A stretch of DNA of 64,000 nt from Polyangium fumosum (GCF_005144585.1 NZ_SSMQ01000006.1:233522-297521); one strand, 5' to 3'; positions 38,402 through 48,400 are shown, counted from the first letter of the stretch. Program-made: numbers and translations. Notes: generated by a model not told the origin, from the letters alone.

Positions 38402-39657
38402 TCGCCGCCGAGGCAGCCCTCCGGCGCGTCCTCGCCGAGGTCTTCCGAGAGAGCCTCGCCGTGCTCGACCCCGCCCGCCTCGTCGCGGAGGCCCTGCCCT
38501 CGCGGCCCCCCGAAGGCGCGCGTGTCCGTCTCTTCGCCGCGGGCAAAGCAGCGGCGGCGATGGCCCGGGGCGCCATCTCCCGCTGGGGCGAATGCATCGA
38601 GGCCACGCTCGTCGTGACCGTCGACGGCGCGCCGCTCGCCTTTCGCGGGCTCGATCTCCAGAGCGCGCCCGTCGTCCTCCGCGCCGCGCACCCGGTCCCC
38701 GATGAACGCAGCGTCGCGGCGGCCCACGCGGCGCTCGCGCACGTGCGTGGCCTCGGCCCCGCGGATCGTGTCCTCGCGTTGATCTCGGGCGGCAGTTCGG
38801 CGCTCCTCGTGTTGCCTCCGCCCGGGCTCGACCTCGACGACGAACGCCACGTCGTCCGCGCGCTCCTCGAAGGCGGCGCGCCGATCCACGACGTGAACCT
38901 CGTGCGCCGCCACCTCTCGCGCATCAGAGGCGGACGGCTCGCCGCGGCGGCCGCGCCTGCGTTCGTGGAGACGCTCGCGCTCTCCGACGTCGTCGGCGGC
39001 GCGCTGCACGACATCGGCTCCGGCCCCACGGTCCCTGATCCCACGACCGCCGCCGAGGCCCGCGCCGTGCTCGCCCGGTATGCCCCCGCCGACCTCGCCG
39101 CGCGCCTCGCGCCCCACCTCGACGACACCGAAACGCCGTTCCCCACGCGCACCGCGGCCCGCCTGCTCGCTGGCCCTGAGGACTTCGCCCGCGCCGCCGC
39201 CGCGAACCTCTCCGCGCGTGGTTTTTCCGTCCGGATCGAGCCCCCCGAAGGAGGCGACGCGCGCGCCGTGGTGGAAAAACGCCTCGCGCAGGCCGCGGCG
39301 CTCGACCCAGGAAACGCGATCGTCGTCGCGTGCGAGCCGACGCTCGTCCTACCGCCCGAGCGTGGACGCGGCGGACGTGCCGGCTGGGTCGCGCTTGCTG
39401 CCCTGCAAAGACTTCCTCCGGGCGTCGCGCTCCTCTGCGGCGCCTCCGACGGCACCGACGGAAGCTCCTCCGCCGCGGGCGCCGTCGTGAGCCTCGGCGC
39501 CGCGGGCGACTTCGATGCGGCGCGCATCGACGCGGCGCTCGCTGGCTACGAGGATGCCGCGATCCACCACGCCCTCGGCACGGCGATCGACACGGGCCCG
39601 ACGGGGCAGAACCTCACGGATCTGCACATCCTGGCGCGGGTGTTTCCAGAAACCTGA
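38398..39657 (+). CDS. Glycerate 2-kinase (MOFRL family)
   Basis: 419 residues from ATG 38398 overlapping the previous TGA. It has the family's FAAGKAAAAMARGA near 50, ALISGGSSALLVLPPPGL near 125-145, RRHLSRIRGGRLAAAAAPA near 170, a DVVGGALHDIGSGPTVPDPT motif near 200 and the MOFRL-type end (ALLCGASDGTDGSS, DTGPTGQNLTDLHI). Such kinases phosphorylate D-glycerate at the 2-hydroxyl, feeding glycolysis. The operon with an HD hydrolase and a barrel does not show the physiological role. A hydroxypyruvate reductase annotation is a common mistake for the family. Confidence 0.92.
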   Translation: MIAAEAALRRVLAEVFRESLAVLDPARLVAEALPSRPPEGARVRLFAAGKAAAAMARGAISRWGECIEATLVVTVDGAPLAFRGLDLQSAPVVLRAAHPVPDERSVAAAHAALAHVRGLGPADRVLALISGGSSALLVLPPPGLDLDDERHVVRALLEGGAPIHDVNLVRRHLSRIRGGRLAAAAAPAFVETLALSDVVGGALHDIGSGPTVPDPTTAAEARAVLARYAPADLAARLAPHLDDTETPFPTRTAARLLAGPEDFARAAAANLSARGFSVRIEPPEGGDARAVVEKRLAQAAALDPGNAIVVACEPTLVLPPERGRGGRAGWVALAALQRLPPGVALLCGASDGTDGSSSAAGAVVSLGAAGDFDAARIDAALAGYEDAAIHHALGTAIDTGPTGQNLTDLHILARVFPET

Positions 39658-39668
39658 GGCGGGGGGTC

Positions 39669-40700
39669 TTACGGCGCGGGAGGGACGACACCCGCCTGGG
39701 TATCGCCCATCGCGTCGCGGACGGCGTTTGCGAGGGCGCAGCTCAAGGCCTGACGCTGCTGGGCGTTCACGACGCGCTCGTCGAGCTGCGCGCCGGCCAT
39801 CTTGAGCTCCACCTCGGGCGAACGGCGGACGCGGAGCACCAGCTTGTTGTCCGAGAGCCGCCAGATGCCGACGCGCGACGCGTGGGGCACGGCGCGCAAC
39901 GCCTCGGACTTCGACACGCCCGCGGGGACCTGGAAGTTCGGCGGCGTCTCGTCGAGCACGACGGCGAAGTACTGCGCGCGGGCCAGGAGGTCGACCGCGA
40001 TCGGGATGTCGTCCCGAACGGCGTCCTCGAAGAAACTCGTGAGCGCGCGCAGCCGGAGCTCGCCCGGTGCATCCTGCGCTTCCTTCACCCAGTCCTCGGA
40101 CAGGATCCGAAGCGAGCGATACGCGACGCGCAGGTTGTAGGGTTGCGCGGGCGGCGCGCAGCGATCGAGCTCGTTGCAGATCTCGCCGAAGGCGCAATCG
40201 CGGGTGCGCTTGCACTCCTTGCCGGAGAGCTGGTTCTTGTTTTCCGCCGTGAACAGGCAGGCGGTGAACCCGTCGCGCAGCGAGTCGTTCGCGGCTTTGC
40301 GAATGGCCTCGGCGCTCGTGGCCTGGTCGGCGTCGAGGCGGAGGTAAATGCCGGGGTTGTCGCGGAAGCTCCAGGCCTTGAGGATCTCCGTCTCGACGAC
40401 GTCCGATGCCGGTTCCTTCGCGAGGTCGACCGTCCAGCGCTCGATCCGGTCACGCAGGGGAAACCAGCGCGGACCGAGCTCGGCGACGACAGCGCGTTGT
40501 TTGGCGAGGACGCCGCTTCGTTCGCTCTCGAGGCGGCCTTGGGACCACTTCCACTGGATGATGACCGTGACGGCCATCACGAGGCCGATCCAGGCCCAAA
40601 CTTTGGGGGCGGGCCACCGCATACGGCCCGCCCCGCGGTCCTGTTTGGACTGGACCAGCGAGGGCAGGCCGCGGGGTCGTTCATCCGCGCTGGGCGGCAT
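39669..40700 (-). CDS. Single-pass membrane protein of motor operon
   Basis: 343 residues. One hydrophobic segment near 34-50 (VWAWIGLVMAVTVIIQW) follows a basic N-terminus, so most of the protein is periplasmic. The middle has a Cys cluster (CKRTRDCAFGEICNELDRC) near 160-180 that looks like a disulfide-linked hairpin. The rest is alpha/beta without an enzyme motif. It follows the second TolR/ExbD-like gene by 11 bp and ends the minus-strand motor operon; it is probably a periplasmic effector of that motor. No homologue recognised. Confidence 0.8.
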   Translation of the reverse strand: MPPSADERPRGLPSLVQSKQDRGAGRMRWPAPKVWAWIGLVMAVTVIIQWKWSQGRLESERSGVLAKQRAVVAELGPRWFPLRDRIERWTVDLAKEPASDVVETEILKAWSFRDNPGIYLRLDADQATSAEAIRKAANDSLRDGFTACLFTAENKNQLSGKECKRTRDCAFGEICNELDRCAPPAQPYNLRVAYRSLRILSEDWVKEAQDAPGELRLRALTSFFEDAVRDDIPIAVDLLARAQYFAVVLDETPPNFQVPAGVSKSEALRAVPHASRVGIWRLSDNKLVLRVRRSPEVELKMAGAQLDERVVNAQQRQALSCALANAVRDAMGDTQAGVVPPAP

Positions 40701-40711
40701 GGGCTTGGCTT

Positions 40712-41302
40712 TCAGCCTCCCGACTTGGGAAGCTTGGCGACCATGAAGCTGACGTTCGGATAACCGGCGAACGCAGCGGTCTGGAAGACGCTCTTCACGA
40801 CGATCGCGGGCACGTTCTGATCGACCTGGAGGATGCAGACGCCGGGGAACGGCTTGTTCGGCTGCACCTGCTTCCAGAGCTCGCGCTTGTTCTTCAACAG
40901 GTTGAAGAGCTCGTCGATCTTCTGCATGCGGCCGAGCTCCTCGATCGCGCGCGTCGAGCCGGCGAGCGTGCCGTCGACGAGGATCTGGTTGCCGTTCACG
41001 GCGACCATCGGCGCGTCGATGATGTCCTCGACGTTCTCGGCCTTCGGCAGCTTGACGTTCTTGTCGACCGTGATCTCACCGGACGCCGAGAAGGACATCA
41101 GGAGGAAGATGACGGTGGTGATCAAGAAGTCGATGAAGCTGACCAGGTTCAGCGCAGCGTTGCCGCTCCGCCTGCCGTGCCCCGCCACCTTGTTCCAGAC
41201 GAACTTCAGCGGGATGTGGTGCATCAACCGCCGGCCAGGCTGGTGGATGACGTGGGCGTGCGGGTTGTGATGTTTCGCCGGAGGTTTGGCGTGGCCACCC
41301 AT
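40712..41302 (-). CDS. ExbD/TolR-family biopolymer transport protein
   Basis: 196 residues with a His-rich cytoplasmic N-terminus (HHNPHAHVIHQ). The single membrane segment (LNLVSFIDFLITTVIFLLMS) includes Asp58, the proton-binding residue of this family. The periplasmic part holds the ExbD fold. A Shine-Dalgarno-like AGGGAG lies 9 nt before ATG. It pairs with the other ExbD/TolR-like gene and a TolQ/ExbB-like gene in the same operon, giving a one-to-two set like AglR with AglQ and AglS in the myxobacterial gliding motor. It converts proton flow to work at the envelope. Confidence 0.93.
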   Translation of the reverse strand: MGGHAKPPAKHHNPHAHVIHQPGRRLMHHIPLKFVWNKVAGHGRRSGNAALNLVSFIDFLITTVIFLLMSFSASGEITVDKNVKLPKAENVEDIIDAPMVAVNGNQILVDGTLAGSTRAIEELGRMQKIDELFNLLKNKRELWKQVQPNKPFPGVCILQVDQNVPAIVVKSVFQTAAFAGYPNVSFMVAKLPKSGG

Positions 41303-41318
41303 CTCAGGTCTCCCTTGC

Positions 41319-41876
41319 TCAGCGGACGGAGAACGTCATGTTGAAGACCGGCAGATCCTTGTCCCCCTCGGGGAGCTTCACCTTGCGCTTCGTCGCGTAA
41401 AGCGCGTCGAGCACCGCGACGACCTCCTTGAAGGGAGTGCGGTTGTCGGTGTGCATGATCGCCTGATCGAGCTTCTTGTCGCTCGGATCGCGATGGCTGC
41501 CGTTGCTGTTCCACTCGGCCTCGAGCTTCTTCGCGAGGTCCGGATACCGGATCACGGGGCTGTCATTCGGCGGCGGCTTGGGGACACGCACCTCGCTCAC
41601 GACGGTCGCGCCCTGCTTCCACACGAGCGCGAAATCGCTCTCGCCGATGTGCAGATTCAGCACCTTCTCGGGCGTCTGCGGCGTGAGTTCCTTGTCGGGG
41701 TTCGGCGGCCCAGGCACCTGCGCGTCCGCGTTCATGCGCGAGTTCGTGACCCACACAGCCGTGATCAAGAGGAACGCGATCGTGCACATCAACAGGTCGA
41801 TGAACGGGACCATGTTGATTTCCGCGTTCGTCGCTTTCTTTTTGCCGCCCTCGCTGCCTACGTCTACGCCACCCAT
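41319..41876 (-). CDS. ExbD/TolR-family biopolymer transport protein
   Basis: 185 residues. The membrane segment INMVPFIDLLMCTIAFLLIT carries the family Asp at residue 27, comparable to the critical Asp of AglQ. AGGAGG lies 6 nt before ATG. The periplasmic part is separate in sequence from the other ExbD-like protein of the operon, so they are distinct subunits. Function: stator component with the TolQ/ExbB-like protein encoded 193 bp upstream. Confidence 0.94.
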   Translation of the reverse strand: MGGVDVGSEGGKKKATNAEINMVPFIDLLMCTIAFLLITAVWVTNSRMNADAQVPGPPNPDKELTPQTPEKVLNLHIGESDFALVWKQGATVVSEVRVPKPPPNDSPVIRYPDLAKKLEAEWNSNGSHRDPSDKKLDQAIMHTDNRTPFKEVVAVLDALYATKRKVKLPEGDKDLPVFNMTFSVR

Positions 41877-42030
41877 GGGCTGCCTCCTGCGATGCTCGCT
41901 CTCGCGAGCGTACTGCGATGGGGACGCATGACGCGCCCCCTACACGCTACCGTTGCCCGCCCTCGCGGGCAGGGCATTGCCCTTTGTACGACAACGGATC
42001 TGGGTGAAAGTTTCTCCCGAGATCACGGCG

Positions 42031-42058
42031 GGGGCGGCGCGGGCGCTGGCGCCGCCCC
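42031..42058 (-). terminator. Hairpin between TolQ-like and first TolR-like genes
   Basis: GGGGCGGCGC and GCGCCGCCCC form an exact 10-bp stem with an 8-nt loop, starting 11 nt after the TolQ/ExbB-like stop codon. No T tract follows. It probably lowers read-through or stabilises the upstream message so that the motor subunits are made in unequal amounts. Confidence 0.5.
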
Positions 42059-42069
42059 GGAGGTGGATT

Positions 42070-42732
42070 TCAGGCAGCCGCCTGGCCCACGGCCGCGACG
42101 TTCACCTTCTGGCGGTTCGTCACGACGAGGTTCAGCACCATGACCGACGCCTCGTTGATGTCGTCCTCGAGGTGCTGCGTCTTGCCGTTGAGAATGGCGA
42201 AGCCGATGAGGGCAATGATGGCGACGGCGAGGCCGAACGCCGTGCAGTTCATGGCCTCCGAGATGCCTGCCGCGAGAACGCGCGCCTTCTGGCTCGGATC
42301 GATCGACTCACCGGAGACGGAGCCGAACGCCATGATCAGACCCGTCACGGTGCCGAGGAGGCCCGAGAGCATCGCGAGGTTCGCGAGGAGGCCGAGGTAC
42401 GGCGTGTTCTTGCTGAGGCGCGGCAGCTCGCGAAGCGCGGCCTCGTCCATCGCAGCCTGAACCTCCTCGTCGGGGCGGTTCACCTTCACGAGGCCAGCCT
42501 GCACGATGCGGGCGAGCGGCGCGTTGGCGGCGGAGCACATCTTGACGGCCTTGGCCACGTCACCCGCGAGGATGCACTTCTGCATCGTGGCGAGGAAGAC
42601 GTCCTTGTTGATCGACGCGCCGAACAGATAGATGGAGCGCTCCACGATGATGCCGATCGTCAGGATCGACCAGAACAAGATGGGCCACATGCCCCATCCA
42701 CCTTCTTTGAAGTGCTCGTACGCTGCGTGCAT
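42070..42732 (-). CDS. MotA/TolQ/ExbB proton channel family protein
   Basis: 220 residues with three hydrophobic segments (WPILFWSILTIGIIVERSIY, TPYLGLLANLAMLSGLLGTV, TAFGLAVAIIALIGFAI). The middle segments bear the TolQ-type GLLGTVTGLIMAF and the last the conserved Thr/Ala stretch. GGAGG lies 9 nt before ATG. Together with two TolR/ExbD-like proteins downstream it forms a proton-driven motor or energiser. The composition is that of AglRQS of myxobacterial gliding and spore coat assembly; no TonB-like protein is present in the window. Confidence 0.94.
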   Translation of the reverse strand: MHAAYEHFKEGGWGMWPILFWSILTIGIIVERSIYLFGASINKDVFLATMQKCILAGDVAKAVKMCSAANAPLARIVQAGLVKVNRPDEEVQAAMDEAALRELPRLSKNTPYLGLLANLAMLSGLLGTVTGLIMAFGSVSGESIDPSQKARVLAAGISEAMNCTAFGLAVAIIALIGFAILNGKTQHLEDDINEASVMVLNLVVTNRQKVNVAAVGQAAA

Positions 42733-43500
42733 TTGTCAGGTCCTCCAGCTTGCCTCGCGTCCGCTCGGGCCGAGGTGTCGCACTCTACATGAAAGCCATT
42801 CCGGATCGAATGCGGCAGTTACTGCGACGGTCTTCGTGCGATCGCGCTGGCCGTCGCGGCCTCGCGCCCCGCGCCCCGCTCGTTGCTCTCCGCGTGAATT
42901 CCGCTTCGTTGCATCGCTGGGGAGGGTACGACTTCGGCCAAGGCATCCAAGCGAACCAGGACGCTAGCCGAGCCGCGCGCCCCAACGCAAGTAGGGTGTT
43001 TGGCTTCGTTCCGTCTCGGGTGTCTTCGTCAGCGGCGATCCAGGATGGAGCACGAGATCCCGTGTTCTCGCACGAGCTCGCGTGTTCCGGGGCCAGTCTA
43101 CCCGCCCGCATCCGAACGGGGCAAATGGCCGGTATCCGAAGGATCATCGTCTCCGTCGACCCAGCGCGAATCGGCCATCGTTGAAGCTTCATCGCCCAGG
43201 CGACCGGCATCTTCGCGATTCAGACCCTCTCTCGTCAAGCAACATTTGGTCGAGATCGCGCGAGCGACGCGGTAAACACTGCACGTTCCCCACGAACTTG
43301 GAAGGATCCAGCCTCATCGGACGAAGCCCAAGCAGCCCACGTCACGACGCGGCAGGGGCTCCGCTCACACGATCCTCTGCCGCTTGCCTGGGAGATCGAG
43401 CGGCGGCTATAGTCGCGCCCCAACGCGACTTTTGCGCATAGGGCATAACCACGGATCGTGGCGCTCTGGTGACTTGGGTAGGGAGAAAGGGACTGCGAGG
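42733..43500. other. 768-bp intergenic region between divergent motor operons
   Basis: No coding frame with supporting features is seen. A likely sigma-70-type promoter for the rightward operon is at 43384-43413. No RNA gene or long repeat was recognised. The leftward promoter is not obvious. Confidence 0.6.
43384..43413 (+). promoter_or_regulatory. Sigma-70-like promoter of rightward motor operon
   Basis: TTGCCT (43384) and TATAGT (43408) lie 18 bp apart. Transcription would start near 43420, about 80 nt before the first gene. It is the best -35/-10 pair seen in this GC-rich window. Confidence 0.5.
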
Positions 43501-44172
43501 ATGCGTCACCTGTTCATGTTGGCGTCCGAAGGAGGAGAGGTCGGGATGTGGGGGGCCATCAAGGAGAACCCCACGTTCCTCGTGATGAACCTCGTCGTCT
43601 CGGCGATCGTGGTGACCGTCATCATCGAGCGTGCGTACTTCCAGCTCGACCGCTACCGCGTGAACTCGAAGGAGTTCTTCGCCCAGATCAAGAAGCTCGT
43701 GGTCGCAGGCAACATCGACCGCGCCATCAAGCTCTGCGACGCCGGCGACTACCCGATCCTGCAGCTCGTCAAGGCCGGCCTCACCCAGGCCAGCAAAGGC
43801 GCCGACGAGATCGACGCGGCCCTCAGCGAGAAGCTCTCCGAGCTCAAGCCCGCCGTCGAAAAGCGCGTCGGGCTGCTCTGGTCCCTCGCGAACATCGCCA
43901 CGCTGATCGGCCTCATCGGCACCGTGAGTGGTCTCATCAAGACCTTCGCCTCGATCTCGGCCCCCGGCCTCTCCGCCGCCGTCAAGCAGCAGATGCTCTC
44001 GAACGGCATCGCGGAGGCCATGTACAACACGGCGTTCGGCCTCGGTATCGCGGTGCTCTGCATGATCGCGCACGTGCTGCTCCACACGCGGTCGAAGAAC
44101 ATCCAGCACGATCTGGAGTCGACCACCGAGCGCGTGTTCAACCTGCTGACGATCGCCAAGCCCAATTTCTAG
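43501..44172 (+). CDS. MotA/TolQ/ExbB proton channel family protein
   Basis: 223 residues from ATG 43501, with AAGG 10 nt upstream; longer readings upstream lack conserved sequence. Hydrophobic segments: FLVMNLVVSAIVVTVIIERA, GLLWSLANIATLIGLIGTVS, NTAFGLGIAVLCMIAHVLL. The conserved GLIGTVSGLIKTF and the terminal AEAMYNTAFGLGIAVL agree with TolQ/ExbB. It is paralogous to the leftward TolQ-like gene but well diverged. It starts an operon with two TolR/ExbD-like genes and forms the second complete motor set. Confidence 0.95.
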   Translation: MRHLFMLASEGGEVGMWGAIKENPTFLVMNLVVSAIVVTVIIERAYFQLDRYRVNSKEFFAQIKKLVVAGNIDRAIKLCDAGDYPILQLVKAGLTQASKGADEIDAALSEKLSELKPAVEKRVGLLWSLANIATLIGLIGTVSGLIKTFASISAPGLSAAVKQQMLSNGIAEAMYNTAFGLGIAVLCMIAHVLLHTRSKNIQHDLESTTERVFNLLTIAKPNF

Positions 44173-44182
44173 AGCGTCGCCC

Positions 44183-44746
44183 ATGGCCGAGACCCACGAC
44201 GCTCCGCTCAGCGCCTCGCAGAAATCGCGCATCCGGCGGCTTTCTCAGCCGAAAGAGCCGGAGCCGGGAGAGGAGGCGGGTGAGCTCAACATCGTGCCCT
44301 TCCTCGACATCATCACGAACGTGATGATGTTCGTGCTCGCCAGCGTCTCGGTCACCTTCATCGCCTCGATCGACACGACCCCGCCCGCCATCGGCGGCAA
44401 GGGTCGGAGCGACGTGGCGACCAAGGCGCTGAACCTCTCGGCGTTCATCACGACGCAGGGAATCTCGCTCAAGACCTCGAGCGGCAACGTCGCCCCGGGT
44501 TGTCAGGGCATCGGCGCCGGCATCACCATCCCGATGCGCGAGGGCAGCATCCACGACTTCGCCGCCGTCACGAGCTGCGCGAAGCGGCTCAAGAACGCAG
44601 CCCCCGAGTTCAAGGAGGAGACCCAGGTGACCATCACCGCGAACCCGGGCGTCGAGTACGGGACGATCATCGACACGATGGACGCCCTCCGAAAAGACGG
44701 CGAAGAGGAGCTCTTCTCGGACGTGCACTTCGGGGTGGCGCGATGA
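44183..44746 (+). CDS. ExbD/TolR-family biopolymer transport protein
   Basis: 187 residues. The membrane segment LNIVPFLDIITNVMMFVLAS includes Asp42 at the family position. The periplasmic domain has a Cys pair (GCQGIGAGITI...SCAKRL) near 112-133. Its stop overlaps the next gene by ATGA. Together with its neighbours it forms the rightward one-TolQ, two-TolR motor set. Confidence 0.93.
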   Translation: MAETHDAPLSASQKSRIRRLSQPKEPEPGEEAGELNIVPFLDIITNVMMFVLASVSVTFIASIDTTPPAIGGKGRSDVATKALNLSAFITTQGISLKTSSGNVAPGCQGIGAGITIPMREGSIHDFAAVTSCAKRLKNAAPEFKEETQVTITANPGVEYGTIIDTMDALRKDGEEELFSDVHFGVAR

Positions 44747-45414
44747 GCACCGAAGACACCTTCGATCCGGAAGCCGCGCAAGACAGCGGCCCGAACGCGC
44801 CGCGCTCGGCCCCGAACCAGCGCCCGCGGGCTCCGCAGCCGCAGAAGGGCAGCCTCGTCAAGTACAAGGCCGCCTTGAGGAAGGCGAAGCGCAAGAACGC
44901 GCGCGAGCCCGAGATCGACTTCCTCAACATCACGGCGATGCTCGACCTGATGACCATCATCCTGGTCTTCTTGCTGAAGAGCCTCGCCTCGTCGGCCGGC
45001 GCGATCCCGCAGTCCGACGACCTCCGCCTGCCGCAGTCCGTCATGGTCGGCGAGCCGAGCGACGAGGGCGTGCTCGTGGTCGTCTCGAAGACGCAGATCC
45101 TGGTCGGCGAAGAGTCCACCCCCGTCGTGACCTTGCCGAGCCGCGAGCAGCTCGCGCAGTCGGGCATCGACGCCAAGCACAAGCGCAGCGGCCCGAACGA
45201 CCTCTACATCGTGCCGCTGGCGAACTCGCTCCAGCACGCGCGCGAGATCGACAAGGCCGTCCGCGCCGCCAAGGGCCTCGACCCGTCCACGTCCGAGGCG
45301 CGCATCGTCGCCGACAAGACCACGCCCTACCGGCTGCTCATCGAGGTGCTCTACACCCTCGGCCAGAGCGAGTTCGGCAAGTACCACCTGATGATCCTGA
45401 GCGGGAAGAAGTAA
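44743..45414 (+). CDS. ExbD/TolR-family biopolymer transport protein
   Basis: 223 residues from ATG 44743, overlapping the previous TGA. The Pro/Lys-rich N-terminus (to about 55) is cytoplasmic. The membrane segment (FLNITAMLDLMTIILVFLLK) carries Asp68. The periplasmic region contains the ExbD-like strand-helix pattern (ARIVADKTTPYRLLIEVLYT). This is the second TolR-like subunit of the set, which parallels AglS relative to AglQ. A hairpin follows the stop. Confidence 0.92.
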   Translation: MSTEDTFDPEAAQDSGPNAPRSAPNQRPRAPQPQKGSLVKYKAALRKAKRKNAREPEIDFLNITAMLDLMTIILVFLLKSLASSAGAIPQSDDLRLPQSVMVGEPSDEGVLVVVSKTQILVGEESTPVVTLPSREQLAQSGIDAKHKRSGPNDLYIVPLANSLQHAREIDKAVRAAKGLDPSTSEARIVADKTTPYRLLIEVLYTLGQSEFGKYHLMILSGKK

Positions 45415-45446
45415 GGCCCGCGGCCGCAAGTCGCGGCGCGCGGGCC
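45415..45446. terminator. GC-rich hairpin between convergent genes
   Basis: A stem GGCCCGCGGCCGC pairs with GCGGC(G)CGCGGGCC around a 5-nt loop, with one bulged G. It starts directly after the TAA of the TolR-like gene and is 30 bp from the convergent helicase stop. A CT-rich tract follows it. Confidence 0.6.
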
Positions 45447-45475
45447 CCTTCCCTTCCCTGCCCTTCCTTCGCCCG

Positions 45476-48400
45476 TCAATCGACGGAGAAGAGCTCCTCC
45501 ACGTCGGCCTTCGTGAGCTTCTTGGCTCCGCCCTGATCCTCGCTGAGCACCGAGGCCACGAGCTCGCGCTTCTTCGCCTTGAGCTGAAGGATCTTCTCCT
45601 CGATCGTCCCTTCCGCGACGAGCCGGTAGGCCGTCACGACGCGGGTTTGCCCGATGCGGTGGGCGCGATCCGTCGCCTGCTGCTCCACGGCCGGGTTCCA
45701 CCACGGATCGAAGTGGATCACCGTATCCGCCGCCGTCAGGTTCAGGCCCGTCCCGCCGGCCTTCAGGCTGATCAGGAAGACCGGCACCGTCGGATCGTTC
45801 TGGAAGCGCTCCACGCGCTCCATGCGATCCTTCGTCGCGCCGTCGAGGTACTCGTACGGCACGCCGTCCTCCTTCATCGCCCGCTCGATGATCTTCAGCA
45901 TCATCACGAACTGGCTGAAGACGAGCACCTTGTGGCCGCCCTCGACCGCGTTCGCGATGAGCTCGCGCAGCGCCACGAGCTTGCCCGAGTCCTCGTCCGA
46001 GAACTCGCGCGGCAGCCCGAGCAGACGCGGATCGCAGGCCGCCTGCCGCAGCCGCGTGAGGCCCGCGAGGATCTGGAGCTGGCTCTTCGCGATGCCGACG
46101 CGCTCCACCTCGCCGAGCACCTGCGCCCGCACCTCGCGCGCCACCTGCATGTAGATCGACCGCTGATCACCCGTGAGATCGCAGATCTGATCGGTCTCGA
46201 TCTTCTCGGGCAGGTCCTTGGCGACCTCCTGCTTCGTACGGCGCAGGATGAACGGGTGGATGATCGAGCGCAGGCGCTGCGCGGTCTTGTAGTCGCCGGC
46301 CTCGATCGGCCGCGCCAGCCGCGCCTCGAACTTGTCGAGCGTCCCGAGCAGACCCGGCGAGACGAAGTCGAAGATTGACCAGATCTCGGAGAGGCGGTTC
46401 TCGATCGGCGTGCCCGTGAGCGCGAGCCTGCGGCGCGCCTTGAGGCGCTTCGCGGCGGCCGCGGTCGCGGAGAGCGGGTTCTTGATGTGCTGCGCCTCGT
46501 CGAGGATCGCGTAGGTGAGGTCGAGCTTCGCGAGGAACTCCTCGTCGCGACGGAGCAGCGCGTAGCTCGTGATGATGACCTCGGCCTCCTGGACCTCCTC
46601 GATCTGGTCCTTGCGATCCGCGCCGTGCCAGAGCGCCACCCGGAGCGTCGGCGCGAACCGGACGAGCTCACGCTCCCAGTTCGTCACGACGCTCGTCGGG
46701 GCCACGATCAGCGCTTTGACGTGCTTCTCCTCCTGCTTGACGCTGAGGAGCAGCGCGATCGTCTGCACCGTCTTGCCGAGGCCCATGTCGTCCGCGAGCA
46801 CGCCGCCGGAGCCGATGTCGTGGATGAACTTGAGCCACGAGAGGCCGGCCTCCTGGTAGGGGCGCAAGGTCGCCTTGAGCGCCCGCGGCTTCTTCGTGCT
46901 CTCGATCTCCTCGATGCTCGACAGCTTGTGGAAGAGCTCGCGCGCGCCCTGGGCCACGTTCGAACCGCTCACCTGCGAGAGCAGCTCCTGGATGCGGCCC
47001 GCGTGCGCGAGCGGCAGCTTTCCGCTGCGACCGGCCGCCGTCATGAGCTCGATCTCGCGGTCGAGCATCGCGCGGATCGTGTCGGGATCGAGCGGCGCGA
47101 ACGAGCCGTCTTCGAGGCGCACGTACTTCTTGCCCTCGGTGAGACAGCGGCGCAGCTCGTCGCGATCGACGGCGATGCCCTCGCTCTCGAACGAGAGCCG
47201 CACGTTGAGCCAGTCCATCCCGCTCGTGACCTTGGCGAAGACGCCGAGCGGCTTGTGCCGGACCTGCGTGTCGACGAGGTCCTCCGGGACGAAAAGATCC
47301 CAGTCCTCGGGCAGCTCCGCGAGGCCCTCGCTCCAGAAGCGGATGGCCGCGTCGCCGCTCGCCACGAACTCCTGGCCCGTCTCGTCGGGCTTGAGGCCGA
47401 GGCTTAGCAAGCGCGCCGCCGCCTCCTGCTGCAACGCGATGTCGACGCGCACGCAACGCGCGCGCTTCATGCCCTCCTCGGGCGGTTGCACGAGCACGGG
47501 CGGCGAGATCCCATCGGCGCGGACCTGCACTTCCTCCTCGCCATACGCGGCGTAGAGCTGCACGTGCGCCTCGACGAGCGAGCCACCCGCGCGCATGCGG
47601 AACGTCGGGGGCAAATCCACGACGTCGGCGATCTGCGCGAGATCCGGCAGCTCCGCGCCGACCTCCAGCGCGACCTTCGGCAAGCCCTGCATGATCAGGC
47701 GCACGAGGTCACGCATCGGCTCGCCGATCGTCGGCGAGCGCAAGAGCCTGCGCATCGCGGCGGGCGAGACGCGCTTGTCGATGCGCCGCGCGATGCCCTC
47801 CTGCGTATCGACGTGCCAGCCGGGCCAGCCCTCGAACCAGCCGCCTTGCAAGAGCGAGAAGCGGCGCCTGTCCGTCGGGCGCTCGAAGCTCGCCTTCACG
47901 ATGATCGTGTCGCCGCCGACGGTCTCCAGATCGAAGCGCGGCCGCAGCGGCTCCTCGGCGAAGCGGAGCTGCATGAGCGCAGGCTCGAGCAGCACGCGCT
48001 GGCCTTCCAGCAAGGGCAAAAGCTCGGCGACATCCTCGCCGCGCACGTCGACCGCGGGGTGCCGCGGGTTGCCGCTCTCGAAGCGAGCAAGGAGGCGCAA
48101 GGCGTCGCGATCGGGCGTCGGATACAGCGCCTGCCAGGCGAGCGCCGTCGAGGGCAGGATCGGCACACGCGCATCGGCGTCGAGCACCGTGACCGTGAGC
48201 GCGCCTTGGCGGACGTGCAGGCGGAACTCCACGCGCCGCGAGCCGCCGAGCCCCTCGGGAGGCAGCCACGCGCCGATGCCGGTTTGTTTCGCCGTCGCGT
48301 CTTGCTGCGGCGCGGTGATCACGGACGAGCCGGGCGGTCCCATCGCGGCCATCGAGGTCCTCTCGCTTGCGCCCATGTGCCCCATCGGGGCCCCCGGGCC

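Noticed and set aside
42785..43210. 141-residue frame in the motor control region
   Set aside because: No ribosome site, no family pattern, and the composition does not match neighbouring genes.
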